From positions 4,216,001-4,280,000 of the forward strand of contig JAUTDP010000001.1 of the NCBI GenBank assembly GCA_033439795.1: a DNA stretch of 64,000 bases, in the 5' to 3' direction. The position numbers and the translations under genes were made by a program. Of the stretch, positions 1-10,212 are shown piece by piece; positions within the stretch are counted from its first letter, which is position 1, and each line of letters starts with the position of its first letter. This stretch comes from Sordaria brevicollis (lineage: Eukaryota > Ascomycota > Sordariomycetes > Sordariales > Sordariaceae). Under the pieces are notes generated by a model. The model was not told where the DNA came from and ran no database searches. It saw only the letters and a program-made list of their open reading frames with translations.

Positions 1-2
1 AG

Positions 3-458
3 ATCACCAACAGACTAAAAGAAGAAAAGAAAGCCTGGCAAGCCCTCGCCAAACCTTTGCCCGACTTCGAACTACTCTACCCCGACTCCACCAACCCAGA
101 CCCGACCAAAGCACCACTACCCGAGCCCTCACTGCTCGACGCCGAAGAAGCCAAGATCCTCGCCTCCTTGACGGAATCCGACACGGCATTTAGCTCCTTC
201 CGCCGACGAACCCGCTCGCGCCTGCAGAATGTGCATTCATCGCTCGAGTTCAAGATCGATCATCTAGCCGATAGCGTGCACAAGCTGGACATGCGCGTCA
301 CCACAGCCGGGCGGGAAGCGGACAAAGTACTTGCCTTGAGCGCGGCACGACTAAAAGAACGCGAGGAACAAGAAAAGGGGAAAGTGGGAACAAGAGATTT
401 GCCGACGATTGAGGTACTAAGGAGTTTGGGGAGGATATTACCTGCTGAGGGTGGTTGA
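3..458 (+). CDS. Dsn1/Mis13-like kinetochore protein (MIS12 complex), C-terminal part
   Basis: The reading frame is open from the left edge and ends at TGA 456-458, leaving 151 C-terminal residues; the 5' part lies outside the window. The product resembles the Mtw1/Mis12-family subunit Dsn1 (Mis13) of ascomycetes, which links the inner kinetochore to the Ndc80 complex. Visible features are a basic helical start, a Pro/Asp-rich linker with PEPSLLDAEEAKIL, a Phe/Arg patch (SFRRRTRSRLQ), a long amphipathic helix containing FKIDHLADSVHKLDMRV, and a C-terminal DLPTIEVLRSLGRILP stretch of the kind used for contacts inside the MIS12 complex. No intron is seen in this part. The family assignment rests on my recognition of the C-terminal helix and has not been aligned. 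The gene runs tandem into a 0.9-kb gap and converges on sdh5. Confidence 0.7.
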   Translation: MTNRLKEEKKAWQALAKPLPDFELLYPDSTNPDPTKAPLPEPSLLDAEEAKILASLTESDTAFSSFRRRTRSRLQNVHSSLEFKIDHLADSVHKLDMRVTTAGREADKVLALSAARLKEREEQEKGKVGTRDLPTIEVLRSLGRILPAEGG

Positions 459-1339
459 TTCGTGCCTGAGAATTGAACTGTTCGACTTTTGTGCTCTGAG
501 GATATGATACCCCCTGTTCTTGTTCCGTTTAATGTGCTCCGCTAGGAAAGACGGTGGTGTCAAATCAACCAACCAACCGAGGGCAGATGAGAACTTCTGA
601 ATACTTGAGAAGGTTATTCTGGTGAATGGCTCACTGACGGGAGATGTATGACAACCGCTCCCACCTGTCTCTCATATAAAGAGAGGAGCATAATGAGCCG
701 GACGCCTACTGGGGGTGGAAAGAGCTTCCCGACATCAGACAAACAGACGAGACTCACCTCCTTGCTCGGGGACAGACCTATAAAGCTGTCCCTGGTTTCG
801 ACGCGAGAGAGTTTCGGTTTGAGTATGTACCACGTAGCCCCATAGGCAGATAGAAAACAAGAGACAGCGAAAGGCTGAACCGTATTCGGAATTGTGCTGA
901 ACTGCCTAGGCTTGCCTCATATCTCCCGCTCCCCTCGGAACACCGATGATGATCCACGACGTTCAACCCAACACTTTATAGCGATACACCCATTTCAGGT
1001 ACGATTTTGAATATGCTCATCCGACCATGTTTTTATAGGTATCCAAGAAAGACCCTATATGGTATCTCTTTATTTTGAACCCAGGTAGTGGTACACTTTT
1101 GTACTGAAATACAATAATCGTACAACTCGTTATCCATCCTCTTCATCTCCTCTTCAGCCTCCTCTTCATCCTCCTCTTCGTCCTCCTCTTCTACAGGTTC
1201 GGCTCGGCAGTACGCAGGCACCAGGCTACGTAGGCCATCTGATCTGCCCTGGAGATAGCCAAATCCCGTGTGCCTACATACCTCTACCCTCCTGCCCATT
1301 TTCCAGTCTCTTCACCCGGCCCTTTCTGTAATGCCGAGC
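459..1339. other. Convergent intergenic region (3' flanks of dsn1-like and sdh5 genes)
   Basis: This stretch lies between two converging genes and should hold both 3' UTRs and polyadenylation signals. I see no convincing coding sequence: short ORFs on both strands lack domain character. The only distinctive sequence is a CT-rich tract at about 1135-1196 (see repeat entry), which creates an acidic Glu/Asp-rich run in a minus-strand ORF that I consider spurious. Confidence 0.6.
1135..1196. repeat. TCCTCT-type pyrimidine tract
   Basis: Imperfect repeats of TCCTCTTC and CCTCCTCTTC fill about 60 bp, so one strand is almost all pyrimidine. It lies 145-205 bp downstream of the sdh5 stop codon, in the probable 3' UTR or 3' flank. 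Such homopurine-homopyrimidine runs are common simple sequence in fungal UTRs; no function can be assigned from sequence. Confidence 0.7.
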
Positions 1340-2086
1340 TTACTTATACTCCTCCAACCTAGGCATAAACGCCATTCCCCCCTTCCGTCCCATGCCCTTA
1401 TCCTTAACATGCTGCCTCAACATTTCCAAAATCTCGCTTCCCTTCCACCTGGCGGGCACGGGTCTATAAGCCGGCTTAAAGGTACCAACAGTCTGCGCCC
1501 ACTCTCCGGAACGGGGGTTGGGCGGCAACATCTCCTTCTCGGGAACGGCTTCGGAGTTTTGCAGGTGCTGGTTCTCCTGGCCCGGCTTGGGAGGCTCCTG
1601 CGTGGCCCAGTAGTAGATATCCCAGTCGTTCTCGTCGAGGAAGAGGTCGTATTGTTTGAGCTGCTCGGGGGTCATGCTCTGGAGGTGGGCTTGGGCGAAG
1701 GTGGAGAGGATGAGGTCGGATTCGAGGATGCCGCGTTTGCGGGATTGGTCTGTTCAACAAAGAGTTAGTCATTTGTTTATTTTTGAAAAGTGGTTGTAGG
1801 TAGGATGGATGGTTGGAGAGAACGTACAGAGAAGACGTGCCCGCATGGTGGCAGGGTCCTCGCCGACTCTCCGGAGCGGCTCGATCTTGAAGGTAGCACC
1901 CTGGAGTTCGCCGACATCGAGTTCGTGACTTGGCTGCTCGTCTGGGCGGTTGCTGCCGTTGCTGGCGGATCGCGAAAAGGCAATGACGTATCTGCTGCTG
2001 GCGACAGAGGCGGGGCGCGCGGCGGTGGCGGAGGCGCGTGCAAAGGTGGCGGCCGCGGGCCGGAGGGCGCGAAGAGAAGAAGCCAT
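1340..2086 (-). CDS. sdh5: Succinate dehydrogenase assembly factor 2, mitochondrial
   Basis: Two exons on the minus strand: 2086-1828 and 1749-1340, joined across a 78-nt intron (donor GTACGT, acceptor AACAG). The protein has 222 residues. The N-terminus ([19 protein letters not shown]) is rich in Arg, Ala and Ser without acidic residues, as expected of a mitochondrial presequence. The core matches the SdhAF2/Sdh5/Emi5 family. It has the basic block [18 protein letters not shown], which spans the splice junction, and the [12 protein letters not shown] motif near residue 150. The family promotes covalent attachment of FAD to the SDH flavoprotein subunit in the matrix. The splice restores the invariant YQSRKRG, which strongly supports the intron. 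The C-terminal extension after the core ([17 protein letters not shown]) is typical of fungal members. It is transcribed toward the dsn1-like gene. Confidence 0.9.
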
Positions 2087-2855
2087 TATTGCGACGATAT
2101 GTTTAGTTGTTTACGGCGATTCAAGATGAGACCGTAACCGGGGAGAGATCGGACAGAGGGACGGTGTATAGATTCGCTCGGATGGGGCGGATGTGGGGAG
2201 CGGCAGTCTGGGTTGCGGTTGTGACTCCGGCTTTATAAATGAGGATGTCCAAGTGATCAGATGGGAAATGTTCGAGGTGGGATTCCGTTCGGGGCCGATT
2301 TACAGACGCTATAATACACCGTCCCTTACACTAGTTCGGCGGGCTTGGCGCAGTGGTCATTCATACATTGGGGGGCCGAGGCCGAGAAATTGTTGCCGGG
2401 GCAGGCCGGTTCCGGTTCATCCCTCCGCATTGTCCGTCATCCATCCATGACATCGCCACCGTCTCCATCATCTTAGGGATTGTTGTTGTTTTAGCTCATC
2501 ACCACAACAACCACAGAGCTTTCTCCTGGATGCATTTTGTCTCGATCATGCACAGAGCACATTCGTCTTGAAACCACTCTAATACTCCGAATAGACGGCT
2601 CACTCAGGACCTAGTCAATTCTCCTTTTTACTCCATAGCTTTTAGGCCGAAACACATTACCGTATATAGTCACACCAGAGATTCTCCCAACCTATTGTAT
2701 CCCGTTCGCTCGCCTGCGTTGCGTGTTGTAGTAGTGTAATAAAGATTTCATAATACCTCCCGCCCGTCGTTACCATAAAGCCGTATAAGTGTAAATAAGG
2801 TGGTTTAGACAGTGGTAGTTGTGGGTCGTCATTGTAAGAGGTCGCGCCCAACCCA
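2087..2855. promoter_or_regulatory. sdh5 upstream region and erv25 3' flank
   Basis: Both neighbours are on the minus strand, so this gap holds the promoter and 5' UTR of sdh5 (from 2087) and the 3' end of erv25 (to 2855). I see no coding sequence. A GTTGTTGTTTTAG-like T/G-rich stretch near 2480 and short CA runs are present but not specific. A tRNA A-box-like string at 2345-2355 was considered and rejected. Confidence 0.4.
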
Positions 2856-3760
2856 TTAAATAAGATGCTTGGATCTATTCGCGAGAATGTCAGCAGCTGA
2901 AGACTTCTACCTCTTTCATCCAAGAAGGAAAACAAACCTGAAGTACGCCCTGAGGTACATAATCTGCCACCCCCAGAGAGCAATAAGGAGGAAAGTAGTA
3001 CCCATGCCAAACCACTTGACACGGTTGTTGGTGCTTTCGTTGGTGTCACGAAGCTTCTGCTCACGAGCGCGCAAGTAGTCCATCTCGCTAACAACCTCGC
3101 CAACCATCTCCTCGATACGGCGCAAATCGGTCTCGAGCGGCTTAAGCTTCTCGGTGGCCTGGATAGCGGACCAGTCCTTGGCATCGGCACCAATGTCGAT
3201 GTCGAGCTCGACGTGGCGGCGGGGGTTCTCGACATACTTGGCTGTTCATCGAATCCTATTAGTGCTCCGTCCGAACCTCCATCTCGTTTAAGAGCGTACG
3301 TACAACCAGTAAGGTAATTCTCAAAGCACACGTCAAAGGCCGCGTCGTGATGCGAGGTGAAGACAATGCGCTGCTCGCCAGCAATATCCTTGGCCTTGCC
3401 GTACTCGTTTCCGTGGCTATCGGAGATCTGTTTGTCGCGTCCACAATGTCAGGCTCGTTCGTCCATTGAATTGACCGCCCCCCATGTAATCCATCCATCC
3501 ATCCCGTAGCCCCTTTAACCTGCACCACCACCACTGAAAAGGAAGAGAGCACCTACGTGCATGTTGACGTTCATGCCATCGCCCTTGTATCCATCAAGCG
3601 TAGCCGTTACGACCACCAATGTGTCCTTGTTGACAAAGTTCCGTATGCATCGTCGCTGGTTGCCATGGTATGAAGATGTGGCCTCGAGGTCGAACTTGAG
3701 AGCTTGCGCGGCGCCGACGAGCAGCAGGAAGCCGCTGAGTAGCGACTTGATGGATGCCAT
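2856..3760 (-). CDS. erv25: Erv25-type p24 protein (emp24/GOLD family ER-Golgi cargo receptor)
   Basis: Four minus-strand exons: 3760-3557, 3427-3304, 3241-2938 and 2874-2856, total 216 residues. The protein has a signal peptide (about 1-20), a GOLD domain with the paired cysteines Cys38 and Cys102, a coiled-coil stretch ([17 protein letters not shown]), one membrane helix near residues 184-204 ([18 protein letters not shown]), and a short cytosolic tail ending SKHLI. The p24 family packages cargo into COPII vesicles and cycles between ER and Golgi as hetero-oligomers. The delta-class member Erv25 fits best, since the C-terminal Phe-Arg-Ser-Lys-His-Leu-Ile tail is typical of it. The last exon is only 19 nt and rebuilds the tail in frame (AG|A TCC AAG CAT). 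Introns are 129, 62 and 63 nt long. The gene diverges from the U1-C gene across 539 bp. Confidence 0.92.
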
Positions 3761-4299
3761 GTTTGCTTGTGTGACGAAGATAAAAACCGAGGTTTGGCGG
3801 TGACCGGGGGAAGATTTGGGGATTATCGTCGAGATGTCAACGCCGTTTCGTCAAAAGCTCTATGCAATGGTTCGTGTCGTAGTGGGCTGCTTATAGCGAT
3901 GGGAAGCTCCGCGACTTGGATCTAGGGGAAATCTGGCGGTTTCTCCTTGGGCAGGCAATGGACAGCTGGGCCAGGTCTGGAGCATGTCCACACGCTTGAC
4001 GGGTGTGCCCCGCTCTGCCAATCAGCAGCCGCGAATCGCATTCAGGGGAGCTCTTTTGGGGAAGCCATGGAGGGTCCACTCTTGCCAAGAACCTCAAGGG
4101 CCAACCTGGTCCCGCTTTGGTCATCGCGTCCCTGTGTCCCAGTGCTTCTTCAGCCTTGCAAACCTTCTTTTGTCTTCATCGTTGTCGCGCGCCGCATCAT
4201 TGTCGCCATCCAGTTTGCGATTATCATTCCGTGCGCAACACCTGTGATTTTGGTTTCTTTTCATTCAGGCTCTAGTGTTACGAATTGCAATCCGCCAAA
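3761..4299. promoter_or_regulatory. Divergent promoter erv25 / U1-C
   Basis: This 539-bp gap separates the start codons of erv25 (-) and the U1-C gene (+), so it must contain both promoters. No coding sequence is apparent. CT-rich stretches precede both start codons, as is usual for fungal leaders. I see no clear TATA box. Confidence 0.5.
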
Positions 4300-5077
4300 A
4301 TGCCCAAATGTGAGTACTGCCCCAATCACCCATCTTCGATTCGATACTGACGACATATTTTCCAGTCTTTTGCGACTACTGCGATGTCTACCTCACGCAC
4401 GATTCCATGAGCGTCCGCAAGGCGCACAACAGCGGTCGTAACCATCTACGAAACGTTGTTGACTACTACCAACGTATGTTACCACGAGCTCCCGATCCAA
4501 CATTGCCGACTTCACCGCATTACTAACGCGCTTTCGATTTCCAGAAATTGGTCATGAGAAGGCCCAGTCCGTCATCGACTCCATCACGTCCTCGTACGCC
4601 GCCGAAGGCCAAGCCCACGCCAACCCCATGCTTCCTCAGAACCAACCCGGCGGAATCCCTCCCGGTCTCGGTGCCTTCCCACCCCCGGGCGCCGGCGTCC
4701 CTCCCTTCCCGCCTTTCCCTGGCGGCATGCCACCTCCGTTCCCAGGCATGGGTGGCGCACCGGTGCCCCCTCCCGGAGCCTTTGGTGCCCCAGGTGCGCC
4801 CGGCGGTATCCCTCCTCCGGGAGCGCCAGGTGCTCGTGGAATGCCTCCGATGCCTCCTTTCCCTGGTATGCCCGGTGCTCCTGCTGGTATGCCTGGTGTA
4901 CCACCTCCGATGCCCGGTCCTGGTGGTTTGCCGTTCCCGCCCCCTGGAGGTCTTCCCTTCCCCCCGCCCGGAGCTGGAAACTTCCCCTTCCCTCCTCCCG
5001 GCGCGCCAGGTGGGTTCCCCGGTATGCCTCCCTTTGGTGCCCCTGGTCAAGGACCCCCGGGCGCCGACAAGAGGTGA
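4300..5077 (+). CDS. yhc1: U1 small nuclear ribonucleoprotein C (U1-C)
   Basis: Three exons: 4300-4309, 4366-4473 and 4545-5077, 216 residues. Residues 1-30 form the U1-C zinc finger, with ligands Cys6, Cys9, His24 and His30, followed by the conserved [15 protein letters not shown] helix. This finger sits at the U1 snRNA:5' splice site duplex and helps U1 snRNP choose splice donors. From about residue 70 the chain is almost only Pro, Gly, Met, Phe and Ala ([19 protein letters not shown] type), an unstructured tail usual for the family. Exon 1 has just 10 coding nucleotides (ATG CCC AAA T) before a GTGAGT donor, and the second intron cuts the codon following DYYQ. The reading frame is only continuous when both introns are removed, which confirms them. 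Confidence 0.95.
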
Positions 5078-5806
5078 AGTAGGTACGATGAGTAGCTTGA
5101 GAGAAGGTACGACAACGTAGCAGCAGGAAAAGGCCGCTGAAGCGAACAACTTATTCACGCTTTTGAGATTCGGGTTTATCGAATTGGTGTTTACACTTGG
5201 GTTTCATATTCACGGGACGCGATACCAACATTTTACGGCGGCGCTCAAGGCGTTATTCTTTTGAACAAAACAGGGCAGGCCGTTTGAAACGGAGGGAAGC
5301 ACAGCGCAAGTCACATAACCTGGCTGGAGGCAGCCCTTGGCTCGACTGTTCCGGCTAATACCACAGCCGACAAGTGGCCCCGATCTGCTCCACACAAAGA
5401 CGGGACCTGAAAGGCAATAACTGGCCTAAATCACTCCAGCCTGATGATCTCACAAGGGAACAGGCCTGAGGGCGGCACAGGGTAGGTATGCTGCTTTCAC
5501 TGCTGGCGCAGCTTATCGCTAGGCTATTCTTGCCCCAGCTATTCAGTCATGCATCCGTTCGACTGACGCAATCAGCTGAGAGAACCTTATGCCCTTATGT
5601 CTGGTCTGGTAAGGCAACGGAGTGGCATCCGTTATCGCAACACGATACAAGGATTGTCCAAAAAGTTGAAGAGAAAAGCGGACAGCTTATTAGTAGCACA
5701 TCCAATAATAGAAAGAAAGTTGTACCCGTACTACGATCTATGAACGCTCAAGTCCCTAAATCTTCCCGATCCTATTCTCTTGTTATCTGCACCATTACCC
5801 ATCACT
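5078..5806. other. Convergent intergenic region, U1-C / HD-domain gene
   Basis: These 729 bp lie between two 3' ends. A 110-codon plus-strand ORF (5488-5820) runs into the antisense of the HD gene and has no recognisable features, so I do not call it. Nothing else stands out apart from ordinary AT-richer 3' UTR sequence near 5690-5790. Confidence 0.4.
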
Positions 5807-6614
5807 TCAAGCCCCCTTAGCAAACCCAACCTCCTCCTTCCACCACCCCTGAAACACCCTCAGTCTCTCCGTCCTCTCCCTCATCAGTACCCGTCCCACG
5901 TCCGTCTTCGCCAAATCCACAAGTCTCACCAGCTTCTCATCCACATGCTCCATGCTCCCATCCATATCCCTCCCCGTCTTGGCTCCGCCAAAAGTAAACA
6001 TGCGACCCAAACCCACAGCACCGACGGCATCTAATCGGTCTGCGTCCTGAACAACTGCTAGCTCCGGGTGCTCCTTGATGAGACCCATGATAAAACCCGG
6101 GTTGGAAGGGTTTTTGGTCTCGGTGGAGTAGGACACGTTGAGGCAGATGGCTTGGATTTTGGAGGCGAGGTCGGGAGGGCAGGAGAAAGATACAAGGAGG
6201 GATTGGATGAGGGTTGTTGGGTCTTCGTTGGACTTTAGGTACCTATATGAATTTGTCAGTTGGTGTTAAAACTATCCATTTTTACTTGGGGGGAGAGTCA
6301 TGGTCTAAGATGGGTGAAATCAAGACTTTCGGGTTCAACTTGTGGGTCTATGTAAAGACATATGAAAGAGAGCAGTAGAGGGGGAAGTGGGAAGAAACTG
6401 ACTTCTTATCGCCAACATCATGCAACAAAGCAGCAAGGTGGATAGTGCGAAGATCGAGCGAGTCCTTGTTGGCGGACTTGGAGTAGATGTGGTGCGAGAG
6501 ACCGACGACACGCTCGATGTGACTCCAGTCGTGGGACGCGTCGTAGTTGCTCATATATTCTTTGACGTAGGCTGTGACGGCTTGGACGAGGGGGTCATCT
6601 TTGAAGGTGTCCAT
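5807..6614 (-). CDS. HD-domain metal-dependent phosphohydrolase (YedJ-like)
   Basis: Two minus-strand exons, 6614-6403 and 6242-5807, joined over a 160-nt intron (donor GTCAGT, acceptor TATAG), giving 215 residues. The HD signature is visible: His32 in HDWSHIERVV, His65-Asp66 in ALLHDVGDKK, and a later Asp in VQDADRLDAVGAVG. The family hydrolyses phosphate esters or nucleotides with a bound divalent metal; the substrate here is unknown. The splice falls right after LLHDVGDKK. I prefer the ATG at 6614 (context CCAAAATGG, and homologous bacterial proteins start close to the motif), but the frame is open to another ATG at 6734, which would add 40 residues. Expected length of the family is about 210-230 residues. 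The product is probably cytosolic, as no signal or membrane segment is seen. Confidence 0.82.
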
Positions 6615-7701
6615 TTTGGCTGGTTCGATGCGCCAATGTTGTTGTGGATTACTTCCAGGGAGAGTGAAGTCTACGGAGTTGAGATAGGACTGGGAAAGTT
6701 TTGAAACATCTTGAAGATTTATCTGATGGGACATGGTTAGGGTAGTTTACACCTAGTAACTTCAGCAAACAACCGACTCAAAACTATGACTCTGATCCTA
6801 TGGCTGCCTGCTGTTGCCTAGAAGCCTTTCCAAAAGCAACGTTCCACTTGTTCATGTCCGGATCCCGAAAGCTTACATCCGACCAGAGTACCGTGGTGTA
6901 CCCCGGATTAAAGTGGGGTTATCGCCGGGTGGATCCCGCTTGTTTACGGTCCGAACCGTCTGCTTCGCCGGTGCCATCGGGATCAGGTTAGATGAACTAT
7001 AACAAGTCCAAGCCTTGAGTGCCTGGCTAATATCAAGATGCAAGTTCCTCCGTAGAGACGAATAAGCTTCGCTTGATCAAAATAAGAACATGTATCGAAC
7101 TCCATCTGTTGCCGTGCATCACGTATGTACAATATGTATGAACGCTTCCCCACTCCAACGCTGTTCTGTGGGAAACACGGAAGCCATGGATCTTGTTCGC
7201 AATTTGATGTCAAGTTGCAGCTATCAACGTCGAGTTTCGAATAATATGGTAGAGGAAGTAAACAATACCGTAGGAGAAATTGGAGGCCAAAGAGGTTCTC
7301 CGACCCCGCCTGTAGAAGCCCCTCCCTGGGCCGTACCGGTGCCGTTCAGGTGGGGTAAGCACGACCTCCCGCCCGCAATCCCTCCGCTAGCGTCCCGGTG
7401 CCTCGGTTCAACGCCACCCGAATTATCGAGACTCAAGAACTGATCTTCAGTTTCATGTTTGAAGTGATTTGGAGGGTCCAGCTTTCAATCCATACCTGAT
7501 CTCATCCTCTCAACTCTCTTCTTATACTTTCTTTCTTCACCTTTCCTCTGCTCTTCTCGTTCATCTCGACCTCCGTCCGTCCGAGATCCGCTAGGACCGT
7601 GCAACATCTCGTTCCCTCTTCAAGAACAAAACGCCTCTGATTTGAACTCATCAACCTTCCAACTCCTAGGAGCCGAGGAACTATAACACCAAAACGCAAC
7701 A
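6615..7701. promoter_or_regulatory. Divergent promoter, HD-domain gene / alpha-beta hydrolase gene
   Basis: The 1087-bp gap should contain two divergent promoters. The 200 bp before 7702 are CT-rich with long leader character. A 117-codon plus ORF at 7090-7443 has no motif, no good start context and no continuation by splicing, so I leave it out. No other feature is seen. Confidence 0.4.
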
Positions 7702-8931
7702 ATGCCCCCAGTCCAAACCGCCTCCAACTCCGGTGGCATCTCCACCGACGGCCTCCCCCCCGTCCCCGCCATTTCTCTCCGTACCATCCCCATGGCCGGC
7801 ATCCTGGTGGACGTCTACGGTCTCGACGAGCTTCCCCCCAGCGTAACCAAGGTATCCTGCCTCTGGCTTCACCACCAGCGGACGCGAAACAAGGAGCACA
7901 TGCGGGAGATTGCGACGCGGTGTGTTAGTGCTTGGAATGAATCTCTGTCCTCCTCGAGTGAAAAGGGAGAAAGGGGGTTGATCGCACTAGCATACGATCA
8001 ACGCAACCACGGGACGAGGCTCGTGCATGATCCGGCCAACGGAGCGTGGAGGGAGGGAAACAAGACGCATGCGCAGGATATGTTGGGTGGGATTGTAGGG
8101 ATGGTTGGGGATCAGAGGGTTTTGTTGTGAGTTTCTGGTCATCATTATAAGATGTGAAGGGTGGAAAAAGGATTGAAGCTGATGATGCTTGTGAACAATA
8201 GGGATGTCGTGGAGTCATATCTCTTCCACGAGACTGCCGAAGAAGGGAAGCAGAGAAAGGTGATTGATCACCACCTTGCTCTGGGTGTGTCACTCGGTGG
8301 ACATAGTGTCTGGCAGCTCATGTTTGCGGACCCGAGAGTGAGGGCTGGTGTGGCGGTCATTGGGTGTCCTGATTATATGAGTGAGTTGCTCTCTCATCCC
8401 CTTTCGTTTTGAAACAACAAGCGGCTAACGATGTGATCTATAGACCTCATCACCGACCGCGCCCGTCTCTCCAAGCTATCGACTTACTCTGCCGAGACCG
8501 GCGCCGCCACCTTCCTGGGGAGCAAGGACTTCCCCCCTTCACTTGTTGAGGCCGCTTGTAGGAGGGATCCCAAGGGGATTCTGTTTGGCACCTCTCCCAT
8601 TCCATCGTTTTCATCGTCAGATGAAGAAGAGAGCCAAAGACGCCAAATCCTCATTAAGCGTCTTCAGGGGAAGCAGTTCCTTCTTTGTAACGGCGCAGAA
8701 GATAAGCTCGTGCCTCCGCGGTGCGGCGAGTCGTTCACCAGGTGGTTCAAGGAGGCTGCGGATAAGTACAAGGAGGCGAGGATTTCGGTGGATGAGAGGA
8801 CGTATGCGGGCGTTGGACACACATTCAGTGTGGGCATGGTCAAGGATGCGGTGGAGTGGGTGAAGGAGGTGGTTAAGGGCGCTGATGCGGATATCGCTGC
8901 TCAGGCGAGGAGTGGGAAGTCAAAGATTTGA
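7702..8931 (+). CDS. Alpha/beta-hydrolase family protein
   Basis: Three exons: 7702-8126, 8202-8380 and 8444-8931, 363 residues. The fold is recognised from the oxyanion-side motif YDQRNHGTR, the nucleophile elbow GVSLGGHS (Ser172), a candidate acid Asp288 in NGAEDKLVPP and His327 in YAGVGHTFS, so a complete Ser-Asp-His triad is present. The enzyme is probably a serine esterase, lipase or peptidase; the substrate cannot be told. No signal peptide or membrane helix is visible, pointing to the cytosol. Both introns are short (75 and 63 nt) with GTGAGT donors, and splicing restores VLLDVVES and DYMNLITDR. Its stop codon is only 97 bp from that of the convergent DUF218 gene. Confidence 0.85.
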
Positions 8932-9028
8932 GGTTTTCACTTGAATACTGTGGTAGAACGTTAGATACAGTCAGCGTTAAGATTTGCATACCTCAAAGAC
9001 TAATAATAGGTATTTATAGAGTCATAAT

Positions 9029-9920
9029 TCACCTCGCCCATGGCCTCTTTTCGTCTCCATCAACCAAAACCTCACTCCCATCCTCTAGTAACCTCGACTC
9101 AACTCCACTCATCCTCCTCTCATGCTCATTAAAAAACAACCATTGATCAACCCCCCAGCAATTCCTCGCCCTCCTCTTCCCAGCCAGTTCTTCTCCAACC
9201 CCATGCGGATCATCAGCCCACTGTCCCATCGCCAACTGCACCCCTTGCATCGCCTCCTTTTTCTCATTCCCAACCCCTTCAACGGCACCGCCATCATCAA
9301 CACCAGGTGGATTAACCCCCACAAACCCCACCCTCCTCTTCAACTCCTCGTCATCAGGATCCAACCCATAAATAGCAGCACAATGTCCATCCACCAACCG
9401 ATTCCGTTTAAAAGCGTGGCTGACGATTGTTAAACGTTCCGGCCAGCTGCTGTGGTAATTAACGCGCCAGAACTGGACGAGCGAAAACAAAATGTTGTAG
9501 TAAGAATCTAGGGCGCGTTCTTCTAGGTGGATCCGATCCATTAAAGGTGCCGCGGCAGGGGATGAGGGAGAAAGACCGAAGAAAGAGTTGGCGAGGGCGA
9601 GGTTGTAGTAAGATTGGGCTTCGGAGAGGGGGGTTTCGGGGCGGGTTGGACCACTGTGTTGGGAGTTAGTTAGATGCAAAGAGAATGTGCGGAAAAGGGT
9701 GGGAAACAAACCCGGAAAACATCAACACTGCGCGATCATCTTTGGCTAGTTCCTCGATACCGGCTTTGATGTGCGCAATAAAGGTGGGCGTTTCGCCCTT
9801 TTTGTAGGACTCGATGAGCCATTCGGATTCGTCCCACCCGTTTGAAGGGCCGCCGAGCCAGATGGCGTGGCCGCAGACTATGATGAGGTGGTTTGGCGAT
9901 TGGGATGCTGGTGTTGACAT
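9029..9920 (-). CDS. DUF218 (YdcF-like) domain protein
   Basis: Two minus-strand exons, 9920-9712 and 9653-9029, with a 58-nt intron (donor GTTTGT, acceptor ACACAG), 277 residues. The N-terminal half carries the DUF218 pattern: a beta-strand LIIVCGHAIW, then VLMFSGGPTRPETPLSEA across the splice, where the GG[x]TR signature is rebuilt only after intron removal. It is followed by an EERALDSYYN helix and RLTIVSHAFKRNR. Bacterial members include YdcF and SanA; fungal members are cytosolic or vacuolar proteins of unknown activity. A Glu/Asp/Gly-rich segment (NPPGVDDGGAVEGVG) marks a disordered insert, and the C-terminus is highly charged. It sits head-to-tail downstream of the dihydrofolate synthetase gene and converges with the alpha/beta-hydrolase gene. 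Confidence 0.85.
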
Positions 9921-10212
9921 GGTAATGTTTGTTGGTGAGTTGTGAGTTGTAAGTGTGGGTTGTGGGATTGAGGGGAGATTGGCTTTTCTGGCAAAGATTG
10001 ACCGCCCTTTTCCTTACATGACTGATCATGTGATTCTGGCATAAACAATAGGAGATATGGCGGAGTGTTTGGGGTCAAAATTTTGTTGTTTCGAAGACTG
10101 GCCAAAATTCCATTCAAGGGTTTCCGTGAGCCCCTTCTTTGATCAAAACAAATCAGACCCAAGCCCATTGTCCCGAGATTTACTATTCCCCCCCTCTATC
10201 ACCGTCATATCC

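Noticed and set aside
1033..1299. Acidic 88-codon minus-strand ORF downstream of sdh5
   Set aside because: The Glu/Asp run is the translation of a simple TCCTCT tract; not a credible protein.
2340..2425. tRNA-like A-box (TTGGCGCAGTGG) with a GGTTCATCCC string 68 bp downstream
   Set aside because: No acceptor, D or T stem can be paired around the boxes, so it is not a tRNA gene; at most a chance match.
7090..7443. 117-codon plus-strand ORF in the promoter of the alpha/beta-hydrolase gene
   Set aside because: No motif, poor start context, atypical codon use; located in a divergent promoter.
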